DNA from: Paenibacillus sp. FSL R7-0345 | GTDB lineage: Bacteria; Bacillota; Bacilli; Paenibacillales; Paenibacillaceae | Reading direction: 5' to 3' | Assembly (NCBI RefSeq): GCF_038595055.1 | Contig: NZ_CP152002.1 | Coordinates: forward strand, 4,632,501-4,696,500 | DNA length: 64,000 bases | Shown here: one piece after another, positions 8,632 through 17,327 of the stretch | Numbering within the stretch: the first letter of the stretch is position 1 | How the letters are laid out: each line of letters opens with the position of its first letter | Notes under the pieces: generated by a model | What the model was told of the DNA's origin: nothing | Databases searched by the model: none | The model's input: the letters and a program-made list of their open reading frames with translations, nothing else | Made by a program: the position numbers and the translations under genes

Positions 8632-10233
8632 TTATTGTTCAAATGACAGCGGGTAGAAGCGGATAACCTCATCCGGATAGAACGCATAGCCGCTGATCTT
8701 ATTGCTCATGCCGACAATGCGGTTATATTCGTACAGATACGCCCAAGGCGCTTCAGTTGTAATGATCTCCTGTGCCTGCTCGTAGAGTGCAGTCCGTTTG
8801 GCCGCATCTGTCTCTACGTTCGCTTCTTCCCACAGCTTGTCTACCTCGGCATTGCTGTAGTTGATGTAGTTGGACGAACCTTTGCCGTAGAGCAGGAAGC
8901 CGAGGTGGTAGCCAGGGTCATTAACAAAAGATGTCCATTTCGAGATATAGGAGGTCAGATTGTTCGTTTTTTGCTGCTCCAGGAACTGGGCACGGGCCAG
9001 CTTGTTGATGTTCATCGTTACACCGATTTTGGACAGCTCAGCCTGAATCAGTACAGCATCATCTTCCCAGTCGTCAAAACCGGAGCCCAGCGTGAAGTCA
9101 AAGGTAAAGCCGTCAGCATAACCCGCTTCGGTCAGAAGCTCTTTTGCTTTGTCAAGATTGTGCTCGTAAACGAAGCCTGCATCGGTGAAGCCCGGCGTGT
9201 TGCTTGCTACAGAGCTCTTCATTTGTTTGGCTTGGCCATACATAACACCGCTCAGCAGCTCATCGTAAGGGATCGCATAGTTGATTGCCTGGCGGACCTT
9301 TTCATTGTCAAACGGCTTCACGTTGTTATTCATGGCGAAGAAGAGAATCCGGTTACTTGCATTGGAAGCAACAGTCAGGTCCGTATTGCTCTCCAGGGAA
9401 GCTACATCCTTAGGAGGAATCTCGATCGCCATGTCCACATCACCCTTATCAAGCAGCAGCACACGGTTGGAGGCTTCCTTGGTGAATTTCATAGTAACCT
9501 TGCTGAGGCTTGGCGCACCCTGCCAGTAGGATTCGTTAGCGGTAAAAATGGCTTCCGTTGCCGGGTCCCATTTTTCAAGTGTGAACGGGCCGGAGCCTGC
9601 TGCATTTGTCTTGAGGTAGTCAGCGCCCTGCGCTTCTACGGTCTTCTGATCCACGATGGAGAAGGTATACATGGCGATAATCTGCAGGAAATTATGATTG
9701 GCATTAGTCAGTGTAATTTCAACTGTGGAGTCATCCACTACTTTGACGGATTTGATCGCAGCCATTCCATAAAGGAAGCTGCCGGAGCTAGAATTTGCCA
9801 CACGCTCATAAGAGTAAGCAACCGCCTCGGCGTTAACCGGATTGCCGCTCTGGAAGGTCACGCCTTCCTTCAGTTTAAAGGTGTACACGGTATTGTCATC
9901 CGATACTTCCCAGCTCTCAGCCAGCATCGGCTGGATGTCTTCAGTGTTGGCAATGTTAGCGCCGCCTTCGGTTTTTATGCCGTAGGTAACCAGCTGATCG
10001 TATGCAGCAAGTACAAGTGTGTCGGAGGTGAGGTCGTTGGCTTCCGCAGGGTCAAGCGTGGTGCCGCCTTCGGAGTAGGCAACCGTCAGGTTGCTTTTGG
10101 CCGCAGCCGCTGTTGTTCCTGTGTTCCCTGTAGCCGCTGTAGAAGCGGGGTTTGTCGGGTTGGCGCTGCTGGCGCAGCCGGCAAGCATGATAGAAAAAGC
10201 AACGAGCGTGGACATCAGTTTGAATCTTTTCAT
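8632..10233 (-). CDS. Peptide ABC transporter substrate-binding lipoprotein (SBP_bac_5 family)
   Basis: 533 residues. A lipoprotein signal peptide ends in LAGC with Cys20 as lipid anchor, followed by a Ser/Thr/Ala-rich linker. The mature protein shows the family 5 solute-binding pattern: TLDPAEANDLTSDTLVLAAYDQL, YTFKLKEGVTFQSG near the N-lobe, VRQAINYAIPYDEL in the middle and LYEQAQEIITTEAPWAYLYE near the end. It would capture peptides outside the membrane and pass them to the DppBC-type permeases. The ATG has GGGAGGAAT upstream. The ligand is unknown. Confidence 0.92.
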   Translation of the reverse strand: MKRFKLMSTLVAFSIMLAGCASSANPTNPASTAATGNTGTTAAAAKSNLTVAYSEGGTTLDPAEANDLTSDTLVLAAYDQLVTYGIKTEGGANIANTEDIQPMLAESWEVSDDNTVYTFKLKEGVTFQSGNPVNAEAVAYSYERVANSSSGSFLYGMAAIKSVKVVDDSTVEITLTNANHNFLQIIAMYTFSIVDQKTVEAQGADYLKTNAAGSGPFTLEKWDPATEAIFTANESYWQGAPSLSKVTMKFTKEASNRVLLLDKGDVDMAIEIPPKDVASLESNTDLTVASNASNRILFFAMNNNVKPFDNEKVRQAINYAIPYDELLSGVMYGQAKQMKSSVASNTPGFTDAGFVYEHNLDKAKELLTEAGYADGFTFDFTLGSGFDDWEDDAVLIQAELSKIGVTMNINKLARAQFLEQQKTNNLTSYISKWTSFVNDPGYHLGFLLYGKGSSNYINYSNAEVDKLWEEANVETDAAKRTALYEQAQEIITTEAPWAYLYEYNRIVGMSNKISGYAFYPDEVIRFYPLSFEQ

Positions 10234-10320
10234 CAGTAATTCCTCCCTTTTCTATATCCTGCCTAATTTATATTTACCGGGATTCTGCGTAAGCTGAGGA
10301 AGGTTCTCCCCGGCCCCGCT

Positions 10321-11229
10321 TTATTTGCCCGAACGCAGCCTTGGATCAAGCACATCCCGGAATCCGTCACCCAGCAGGTTAAAGCCTAAAATTGAAGTGG
10401 CAATGGACAATCCCGGAAACGTAACCAGCCACCACTGCCCGGAAATGATGTATTCCCGTCCTTCGGAGATCATTGCGCCCCACTCGGCAATCGGCGGTTT
10501 CACACCAAGCCCGAGGAAGCTGAGACTGGAGGCTGTCAGAATGGCAAAGCCCATCCCGAGCGTCGCCTGCACCATAAGAGGTGCAAGGGCATTGGGCAAA
10601 ATGTGGCGGTACAGGATGACTGTATTCTTCACGCCGATTGCCCGGCTTGCTTCAATATATTCCTTCTCGCGGAGCGAAACCGTCTGCCCGAACATTAGCC
10701 GGGCGAATTCCGGGATGCCGACGATGCCGACGGCGATCATTGCACTGGTCAGGCCTGCTCCGATCGATGCGGCAATTGCCATGGACAGGACCAGCGACGG
10801 GAAGGACAGCAGAATGTCCATCAGACGCATGATGATCGTTCCCGTGCGGCCGCCATAGTAAGCGGCAATTCCGCCGAGCGGCACACCGATGATGAAGGAG
10901 ATGCCGACCGCAATCAGACCGGTCCAGATACTGATTCTTGCTCCGTAGAGCACCCGGCTGAGAATATCACGGCCGAAATTGTCGGTTCCGAACCAGTGGC
11001 TGGCCGAAGGTGCCTGAAGCTTGTTAGCCATATTAGTCGCATAAGGATCATGCGGAGCAATCCACGGGGCAATAATGGCAATGACTGTCCAGATGAAAAT
11101 AAAGGTTAGCCCGAGGGCGGCAAGCCGGTTACGCAGCAGCAGGGACCATAAGGTTTTGGGCTTGGCGGCAGCCTCCGGCCTGACCGGTTTGCCTTGTGCC
11201 GGATGTGCTGAATGTGCTGCAGTGCTCAA
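10321..11229 (-). CDS. Peptide ABC transporter permease (DppC/OppC type)
   Basis: 302 residues. A long cytoplasmic N-terminus is followed by six predicted membrane helices. The binding-protein-dependent permease loop is present (EASRAIGVKNTVILYRHILPNALAPL), which contacts the ATPases. The TTG start at 11229 is preceded by AAAGGAGGAG. It forms the heterodimeric channel with the DppB-type permease 30 bp upstream. Confidence 0.92.
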   Translation of the reverse strand: MSTAAHSAHPAQGKPVRPEAAAKPKTLWSLLLRNRLAALGLTFIFIWTVIAIIAPWIAPHDPYATNMANKLQAPSASHWFGTDNFGRDILSRVLYGARISIWTGLIAVGISFIIGVPLGGIAAYYGGRTGTIIMRLMDILLSFPSLVLSMAIAASIGAGLTSAMIAVGIVGIPEFARLMFGQTVSLREKEYIEASRAIGVKNTVILYRHILPNALAPLMVQATLGMGFAILTASSLSFLGLGVKPPIAEWGAMISEGREYIISGQWWLVTFPGLSIATSILGFNLLGDGFRDVLDPRLRSGK

Positions 11230-11259
11230 CAGAGATCTCCTCCTTTCTTACAAACGGTA

Positions 11260-12270
11260 CTATTCATAGCGGATCCGCGGATCAATGAAGCCATAGATCA
11301 GATCGACAGCCAGGTTAATCCCGCAGTAGAGCACGGCACTGACCAGGGTAAAGGCTTGAATCGGCGCATAATCCGCTGCCAGGATGGAATCTGTAACGTA
11401 ACCGCCGATTCCCGGCCAGGAGAAGATCGTCTCCGTAATAACCGCTCCGCCCATCAAAAAGCCGAACTGTAGTCCGAGTACAGTTAATGTAGGGATCAGT
11501 GCATTAACCAGTGCATGCTTGTACACGACAGCGGATTCCCGTAAGCCTTTGGCCCGTGCAGTACGGACAAAATCCTGATCCACCACCTCCAGCATACTCG
11601 AGCGGGTCATGCGGGCTACGATGGCCATGGTGCCTGTACTCAGGCAGATCGCCGGGAGCAGCAGGTGAGCCAGACTGCTTTTGAGGGCAATGATATCTCC
11701 GGACAGAATACTGTCCAGCACGTACAATCCGGTCAGATGCACCGGCGGGTTGAGATCACCGCTGATCCGGCCCATCGGCGCCGGAGCCCAGCCGAGGATC
11801 GAATAAAAAATGTAAATGAACATGAGTCCCAGCCAGAAGATCGGTACACAGGCCCCGATCAGCGAGAACACCCGGGAAATATGGTCCAGGATCGATTCCT
11901 TCTTGGTAGCGGCCACGATTCCGACAGGGATAGCTACCAGAACCGCAATCAGAATGCTGGCCAGTGTCAGTTCGATTGTGGCCGGGAAACGTGAGGCCAG
12001 ATCGCTGGCTACCGAATGCCCGGTGTGATACGCATAACCGATATCCCCCTTGAACAGCTGTCCGATGTAGGAAAAGAACTGAATGTACAGCGGCTTGTCC
12101 AGCCCCATATCCTGGCGGATTTTGTTCACTGTCTCCTCGGGCGCCTGTTCTCCGGCCAGCATAATGGCAGGATCCCCGGGCAGCACTCTTGAGAGAATGA
12201 AGGTGATGATGATTATGCCGAGCAGCGCCGGAATCATCTGCACCAGTCTTTTTAATGTGTACGCAAACAA
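11260..12270 (-). CDS. Peptide ABC transporter permease (DppB/OppB type)
   Basis: 336 residues. It opens with FAYTLKRLVQMIPALLGI, has the large extracytoplasmic loop between helices 1 and 2 seen in DppB proteins, and carries the ATPase-contact loop DFVRTARAKGLRESAVVYKHALVNALIP. The start is a TTG at 12270 with AAGGGGG upstream. It is the first gene of the transporter operon; a palindrome lies about 130 bp upstream and the pucR-type gene's terminator separates the two units. Confidence 0.92.
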   Translation of the reverse strand: MFAYTLKRLVQMIPALLGIIIITFILSRVLPGDPAIMLAGEQAPEETVNKIRQDMGLDKPLYIQFFSYIGQLFKGDIGYAYHTGHSVASDLASRFPATIELTLASILIAVLVAIPVGIVAATKKESILDHISRVFSLIGACVPIFWLGLMFIYIFYSILGWAPAPMGRISGDLNPPVHLTGLYVLDSILSGDIIALKSSLAHLLLPAICLSTGTMAIVARMTRSSMLEVVDQDFVRTARAKGLRESAVVYKHALVNALIPTLTVLGLQFGFLMGGAVITETIFSWPGIGGYVTDSILAADYAPIQAFTLVSAVLYCGINLAVDLIYGFIDPRIRYE

Positions 12271-12397
12271 TGAATCAACCCCCTTACGGCTTCTGTAACC
12301 ATCCTTGCTGCTCTGCTTTGAGCCTTTTCTTTACGGCAGAACCTGCAGCTCCATGTCAGGTACTGTGCTGTTTAATGTTGTTCTTAGTGGTTGTGCT

Positions 12398-12413
12398 AAT
12401 TCTACATAGAATT
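12398..12413. promoter_or_regulatory. 16-bp palindrome upstream of the peptide transporter operon
   Basis: AATTCTA and TAGAATT form perfect 7-bp arms around a 2-bp centre. It lies between the pucR-type gene's terminator and dppB, so it could be the site where the PucR-like protein or another regulator acts. No experimental link is visible. Confidence 0.4.
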
Positions 12414-12441
12414 TAACGCCTGCTCTACGTCCCGTTTAACT

Positions 12442-12473
12442 AAAAAAATGCACAACCGTTTGTCGGTTGTGCA
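12442..12473 (-). terminator. Intrinsic terminator after the pucR-type gene
   Basis: A perfect 10-bp stem (TGCACAACCG at 12449-12458, CGGTTGTGCA at 12464-12473) is followed on the minus strand by TTTTTTTAG. It isolates the regulator transcript from the transporter operon. Confidence 0.88.
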
Positions 12474-12535
12474 CTACTGCAACGCGTAAACGTCACTTTA
12501 TCTAACATTGTTTTCCGTAAATATTCCAGTCCCGC

Positions 12536-14065
12536 CTATTTTTCCTGCAGATAGTAGTAGATCAGGCACAAATGGCAGACAAACTGCTCACGGGGATCAT
12601 TCAGGTCAAAGCCGGTAATGTCGCGGATCCGCTCCAGCCGGTATTTGACCGAATTGCGGTGAATGTAGAGACTGTTGGCTGTGTCAATCAGACTGCCCCG
12701 GCATTCCAGATAATGATAGAAAGTCAACAGCATATTGCTGTCATGCTCCTGATCATATTGCAGCAGCTTGCCCAGCTTGCGCTCGAACAGATGCTCAAAT
12801 CCCGGTCCGCTAAGCCCCTCCAGCAGATGGTATACCTCCATCTCCTCATAGCGGGTGACGCTGCCCGAACCCTGACCCAGCCGTCTGGAGACAGACAGTG
12901 CCTTACGGGCCTCGTTATAGCTGGTATAGATGTCCCACAGGTATTCCGGTGTACCGACGCCGGTCCGGTAATTCGTGAGGCCGTTGCTTTTATCCAGCAG
13001 CCAGCCTTCCAGTGTCTTGGACCAGGATTCCTCCCCATTTGCGGGATTGCCGCCGGACTTTCGTGCTTCAGGTGTCGGCAGGAACAGTACAGCCCGGCTG
13101 GAGCGGTACTCGGCATGAGGGGTGACGCCGCGCTTTTTTGCTTCCCGTTCCAGCAGCCGGTTTATTGTCTCCTCACTTGGTGCAGTCTCCCCTTCGATAA
13201 CGGCAACCTCCCATTTATGCTCGGGGTTCATCCCAAGCTGTCTTGCCCGGCGCTCCACCTCATGGCGCGCAGGCAGGGGCGGGGTCAGCAGCTCATCGAT
13301 GAAATTGCCGCGCAGCCTGAATTCCGTATCCTCGGCGACCTTTCTGCGCATCAGCTCCAGCGCAAATACCAGCCGGGCCTGCTCGATTCCTACCTCCTCC
13401 ATATCGTCCAGCTGCTCTTTATCAACCAGCAGCTTGGCTACCGTGCGCCGGTCCACATGGATGCTCCAGTTCAGCGCTACCGACTCCTGCTGCCATTCAT
13501 AATCTGCCGGGGAGGAGACGATAATCTTCCGCTCCGGATCGACCAGCGCCACCGGGGCCTTCAGAAACTCCGCCACATTGTCTGTCACGGCCTGGATGCC
13601 GCTGTTCTCCAGCACCATCGTCGTCAGTGTGCGGTAGACTTCCTCCGCACGGCGCAGCAGCATCGCCTGCCGGCCGAGCAGCAGCTCCGTCACTGGCTGA
13701 GTAATGTCCGTATAGGGAATCTCCGGCGGAATTTCCACAATCGGCAAACCGCAGGCATTGCTGGCATCAATTGCGCTTTGCGGAATCTCCTTCAGGAACC
13801 GGGCCGGCTTGATCGCCAGTGCCGCTGCGCCCAGATTATCAAGTGTATAGATCAGCTCCGCCAGCAGCGATGGATCATGACGGATCGAGTAGGCGGTAGT
13901 CAGCAGCATAACACCCTCGCTGATCCACCCCTTCAGGTCAGGGACCTCCATAATATCTACAAACCGGACTACCCGTTCCAGCCCCTGCTCACCGCTGATT
14001 ACCTTTGCTTTGCCAAGCACGGACAGCTGCATTAGTTCTCTTAAAGTAATTCCACGTGTCTTCAA
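12536..14065 (-). CDS. PucR family transcriptional regulator
   Basis: About 509 residues from a TTG start. The N-terminal PucR domain (about 1-130) contains LGKAKVISGEQGLERVVRFVDIMEVPD. A middle GGDEF-like region follows, and the C-terminus carries the PucR helix-turn-helix (GSLIDTANSLYIHRNSVKYRLERIRDITGFDL). Family members activate purine, amino acid or peptide catabolism genes in response to a ligand. The TTG at 14065 was preferred to an ATG at 14101 because AGGGAGG lies 8 nt before it and the ATG has no ribosome binding site. It sits between two parts of a peptide catabolism cluster and probably regulates both; that is inferred from position. Confidence 0.88.
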   Translation of the reverse strand: MKTRGITLRELMQLSVLGKAKVISGEQGLERVVRFVDIMEVPDLKGWISEGVMLLTTAYSIRHDPSLLAELIYTLDNLGAAALAIKPARFLKEIPQSAIDASNACGLPIVEIPPEIPYTDITQPVTELLLGRQAMLLRRAEEVYRTLTTMVLENSGIQAVTDNVAEFLKAPVALVDPERKIIVSSPADYEWQQESVALNWSIHVDRRTVAKLLVDKEQLDDMEEVGIEQARLVFALELMRRKVAEDTEFRLRGNFIDELLTPPLPARHEVERRARQLGMNPEHKWEVAVIEGETAPSEETINRLLEREAKKRGVTPHAEYRSSRAVLFLPTPEARKSGGNPANGEESWSKTLEGWLLDKSNGLTNYRTGVGTPEYLWDIYTSYNEARKALSVSRRLGQGSGSVTRYEEMEVYHLLEGLSGPGFEHLFERKLGKLLQYDQEHDSNMLLTFYHYLECRGSLIDTANSLYIHRNSVKYRLERIRDITGFDLNDPREQFVCHLCLIYYYLQEK

Positions 14066-14166
14066 CGCTTCTGCCTCCCTCTGCTGTCTACAGTATTTCA
14101 TGAAATTTCCTGAAATATGCCGCGTTAATTGCTCATGTTAGTTTATCAGACATCAGCCGTTTACCA

Positions 14167-14200
14167 CAGGAAAATATAGCAAAATGCTTATATTTTCCTG
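14167..14200. promoter_or_regulatory. Perfect 12-bp inverted repeat upstream of the pucR-type gene
   Basis: CAGGAAAATATA (14167-14178) and TATATTTTCCTG (14189-14200) are separated by 10 bp. No T run follows on either strand, so it looks more like an operator or an RNA hairpin than a terminator. It lies about 100 bp upstream of the regulator start. Confidence 0.5.
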
Positions 14201-14243
14201 TCTTTGATGGCATGTCGTCTGCCGGGAGGGGACTTTTCATGTT

Positions 14244-14720
14244 AGGTTTTTGGCCTAAAGGTCAGTGAGGCGGGGGGATTTTGGCGGGATCAGGGGGATT
14301 TTTGCCTTTTATTTTGCCCGGCTAGGCCATTTTACCGGATTCAGAGGCTTTTTTGTCTCTCATTTCGTCCGGCTAGGCTGTTTCGCCGGATTCAGAGGCA
14401 TTTTTGTCTCTCATTTCGCCCGGCTAGGCTGTTTCGCCGGATTCAGAGGCATTTTTGTCTCTCATTTCGCCCGGCCAGGCCATTTCGCCGGATTCAGAGG
14501 CATTTTTGTCTTTCATTTCGCCCGGCTAGGCTGTTTCGCCGGATTCAGAGGCATTTTTGTCTCTCATTTCGCCCGGCTGGGCTGTTTCGCCGGATTCAGA
14601 GGCATTTTTGTCTCTCATTTCGCCCGGCTAGGCTGTTTCGCCGGATTCAGAGGCATTTTTGTCTCTCATTTCGCCCGGCCAGGCCATTTCGCCGGATTCA
14701 GAGGCATTTTTGTCTTTCCT
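14244..14720. repeat. Tandem array, exact 51-bp period, about 10 hairpin units (family I)
   Basis: The GC dinucleotide in the hairpin loop of successive units falls at 14296, 14347, 14398, 14449, 14500, 14551, 14602, 14653 and 14704, each exactly 51 bp apart; a degenerate copy lies at 14245. Each full unit holds a 7-bp stem (AGAGGCA and TGTCTCT) around TTT, then a second short CCGGC/GCCGG stem. Because 51 is a multiple of three, a 183-codon reading frame stays open through the array, but it has no coding features. A short TACCC pentamer run follows at about 14740-14765. Confidence 0.92.
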
Positions 14721-14813
14721 GGTGAGCTTCCGAGGGTTACCCCCTACCCTACCCTACCCTATCCTACCTTGCCCATACCTGTTCATCTGCAAATTCATGT
14801 GCTTTTATCGGAC

Positions 14814-15013
14814 TAAGTGGAAAATTGCCACCTAATTTTTAGATTCCCCGCTGTTCTTTAGAATCCAGGTGGAAAAACAGCACTTAATTGCTCCAAATTC
14901 ACCCTGATGGGCATTTTCCGGACGAATTAAGTATCCTTTTTCCAGCTAGATTGCTCGGATGATGCCAAATGGCGAAATTAAGTAGCGAAAATCCACTTAG
15001 TTTTTGGCAGCTT
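14814..15013. repeat. Array of four imperfect palindromes spaced 62, 62 and 51 bp (family II)
   Basis: Units start at 14814, 14876, 14938 and 14989. Each resembles TTAAGTGG, 7 nt, CCACTTAA with mismatches; the centre is A-rich in three copies and T-rich in the third, as if that one were inverted. It directly follows the 51-bp array. The remaining sequence to about 15280 shows no gene and no clear motif. Confidence 0.78.
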
Positions 15014-15289
15014 CGCTTTTAACACTAGCACCACCAATTAACTCCCGGGTAGCAGAGCAGGACAACATACTAGTTACTTGAAATTCGCACATATCACAAC
15101 CCTTTTCAGGAAACCGGCAGTTATACCATACTCTTCATCCCAGGAAGCCTAATATTACTCTCACACCGATATCACGCCCCCAATCCCGCACCGCTACAAC
15201 GACATTTCTCCTTCACCCGCCAAAGTAAGTCAAGTTACCTTAATAACTCTCCCGGCATGTCCAACGCAGAAACATAAATTTGTCTGAAA

Positions 15290-15329
15290 AGCATAAAGAC
15301 GTCCCCCGGATTAACGTTCCAGGGGACGC
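15290..15329 (-). terminator. Possible terminator after the racemase-like gene
   Basis: GCGTCCCC and GGGGACGT arms (within 15300-15329) are followed on the minus strand by CTTTATGCTTTTC. The T tract is interrupted, so termination may be partial. It lies about 100 bp past the racemase stop. Confidence 0.5.
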
Positions 15330-15426
15330 CTTAACAGCAAACTGTGCAGCTAGCACAACAGCCGCGAATATAAATTACATAGCATGCATCAGGTGGTCTG
15401 CGGCATTGAGCACGTACGCGGTGCGA

Positions 15427-16080
15427 TCAGCGCCGCAGCTGGCCCGGCAGAGACGCGGCCGAAGCTGCGGCTGCGCCGAGGGACAGGATCGGGTCAAAGG
15501 CACGGATGCCGAGCTGTTCCTCAAGCTCGGCCGCAAGCCCGATGGTGGCGAAGCCCGTGCATGCCAGCACGATCGCATCTGCTCCGCGCTCGACGAGCCT
15601 CGCCGCACCGGCAAGTGCGCCGGCTCGTCCCGCTGGCGTACCTAGATCCAGCGTAGTCGTCACGCCGTCCGGCCGGTCCATGCCAATATAGGCGTCGCCG
15701 AGAATGCCACGGATCAGCGGCGGCACCTCGGTAAGGATCGTGAGGACACCGATCCGGCTGCTGCAGGTCAGTGCCAGATGCGCGGCACAGGAGCCTGCGC
15801 CGAATACCGGAACGTTGACCTCCGCCCTTGCTTCCGTAAGCGCCGGGTCTGCCGCACAGCTGATGCCGATCGCTGTGCAGCCCTCTGCTGCCAGCTGCCG
15901 GGCGAGTTCAATAATCTTCGGCACGGACTCCGCTTCGGTCTCATCATTGTACACGCCCCGGGGCTGATCCGGAATGCAGCGGCTGAGCACCGGCAGGCCG
16001 TAGCGTTCTTCAATCAGCGCCCCGTGCTGATTGACCGCAGACTCATCCTGCAGCGTAATTACACGTATCATTCCAAGCAT
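15427..16080 (-). CDS. Asp/Glu/hydantoin racemase superfamily protein
   Basis: 217 residues. Two cysteines in the positions typical of cofactor-independent amino acid racemases are visible: GISCAADPAL (Cys75) and VLACTGFATI (Cys174). These act as the two acid-base residues that invert a carbon centre. The ATG has GGGAGGGA upstream. It sits downstream of the aminopeptidase-like gene across a 286-bp gap. It may interconvert D- and L-forms of an amino acid released from an imported peptide; hydantoin or maleate isomerase-type chemistry is also possible. The 3' third is notably GC-rich. Confidence 0.8.
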   Translation of the reverse strand: MLGMIRVITLQDESAVNQHGALIEERYGLPVLSRCIPDQPRGVYNDETEAESVPKIIELARQLAAEGCTAIGISCAADPALTEARAEVNVPVFGAGSCAAHLALTCSSRIGVLTILTEVPPLIRGILGDAYIGMDRPDGVTTTLDLGTPAGRAGALAGAARLVERGADAIVLACTGFATIGLAAELEEQLGIRAFDPILSLGAAAASAASLPGQLRR

Positions 16081-16366
16081 CGTTATCCCTCCCCCTGATC
16101 AGACAACAAATAGTCTGTCTTTTTTGCTGCCCCGTTCAATCACCCACACAATCTGTCTTCTTTCCTGTCTCTTTAACCATCCACACATGTCTTGGTTGCT
16201 ATTCCCGTTCAGCCATCCACACAGCTAGTCTTATCATGCTTCTTATGGATGATAGCCGTGTCACACCACGTCACACTATTCCCGGCCAAACCGAAGCCCA
16301 GCTGTCTGTCTTGTTCCACCGCGCTCCCGGCTCGTTCCGCTACCAGCTCAATGTGCAACACTGCTC
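16081..16366. other. Gene-free leader of the racemase gene with a thrice-repeated motif
   Basis: No coding region is seen. The motif CCA(T/C)CCACACA or a close variant recurs three times, ending near 16150, 16187 and 16223, about 36-37 bp apart. On the transcribed (minus) strand it reads TGTGTGGATGG. It may be an operator set or decayed repeat; the function is unknown. Confidence 0.4.
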
Positions 16367-17311
16367 CTACAAAAGCTCTCCGGCTCGCATAATAAGCTTA
16401 TCATCGATATACACATCCGGCTTCATAACTACAGCGTCGATATGTACGCCTGCTGCTACCGTTCCGCCGAAGGTGTTGTTGCTGCCAAACGCAACGTGAA
16501 TCGTGCCGTAGACCTTCTCATCTTCGAGCACCACGCCGGTAATTCTGGCCTTGTTATTCGTTCCAATGCCGAATTCCCCGAGCAATCGGCCGTCGCCTGC
16601 ACCAAGCATCTCCAGCAGCTTGTCCCCGCCTTCACCATCGGCTGCAGTCAGACGGCCCTGCTCTACGGTCAGCACCAGCGGACTGTTCAGTGCGCCGATG
16701 CCGGCGATTGAACCGTCTACAACAATCTGCCCGGCTGCAGTGCCTTCCAGCGGTGCAATATAAGCTTCACCGGACGGCAGATTGCCTGATTCGCCCGGAT
16801 TCAAGTACAGCCCGGTGCTCAGCACCCCATCTCTGCCGTTAATCGAGAAGCTGAGGCTGAGCCCGTCCTTCTCGACCCGTACCTGCTGGCCTGCGGACAG
16901 CAGCGCGGCAACCTGCTCCGTCAGCTCCTTGACCTGTGCATAGTCGGCAGTAATCGCTCCATGGCTGAACATATCATCTGTCATCCCCGGCATGGTCGCC
17001 ACCCGGGTTCCTGCTGCGGCCGCCTGTTTACGGGCCGCCGTATGTGTCATGGAATGTGTTGTTATGCATACCGCCACATCTGCCTTGGCCATCGCCTCGG
17101 CAACCGGAGCAGGCGGCTCTTCACCGGATTTGCTGCGCAGCTGCATGACCAGCAGCATGGATTCAGCCCCGAGCCGTTTGCCTGCTTCGTAGACGGATTC
17201 GGCAAGCTCACGCTTGTCATCATCGGCCACAACGGCAAGCAGCTCGCCGCTGCGCAGGCCCAGACAATCCTTAAGTACATTCATACTGATACCTATTCTT
17301 GCTTCACTCAT
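16367..17311 (-). CDS. Aminopeptidase-like protein (M29/COG2309-related)
   Basis: 314 residues. The C-terminal half resembles the thermophilic metallo-aminopeptidase (M29) and NicX-like dioxygenase fold, with the end pattern GTIHVAFGSNNTFGG and AGVHIDAVVMKPDVYID; the His and His-x-Asp in these segments match metal ligand positions of that family. The protein is shorter than classical M29 enzymes (about 400 residues), so peptidase activity is not certain. The ATG has AGGAGG upstream. It lies 16 bp from the AroM-like gene and is probably co-transcribed with it. Confidence 0.72.
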   Translation of the reverse strand: MSEARIGISMNVLKDCLGLRSGELLAVVADDDKRELAESVYEAGKRLGAESMLLVMQLRSKSGEEPPAPVAEAMAKADVAVCITTHSMTHTAARKQAAAAGTRVATMPGMTDDMFSHGAITADYAQVKELTEQVAALLSAGQQVRVEKDGLSLSFSINGRDGVLSTGLYLNPGESGNLPSGEAYIAPLEGTAAGQIVVDGSIAGIGALNSPLVLTVEQGRLTAADGEGGDKLLEMLGAGDGRLLGEFGIGTNNKARITGVVLEDEKVYGTIHVAFGSNNTFGGTVAAGVHIDAVVMKPDVYIDDKLIMRAGELL

Positions 17312-17327
17312 GTTAACTTCCTCCTGA

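Noticed and set aside
12572..14035. 487-codon frame opposite the pucR-type gene
   Set aside because: Antisense shadow; composition and lack of signals do not support a gene.
14265..14816. 183-codon plus-strand frame made of 17-residue repeats (FAGFRGIFVSHFARLGC)
   Set aside because: It is a by-product of the 51-bp repeat length being divisible by three. No ribosome binding site or protein-like composition is seen.
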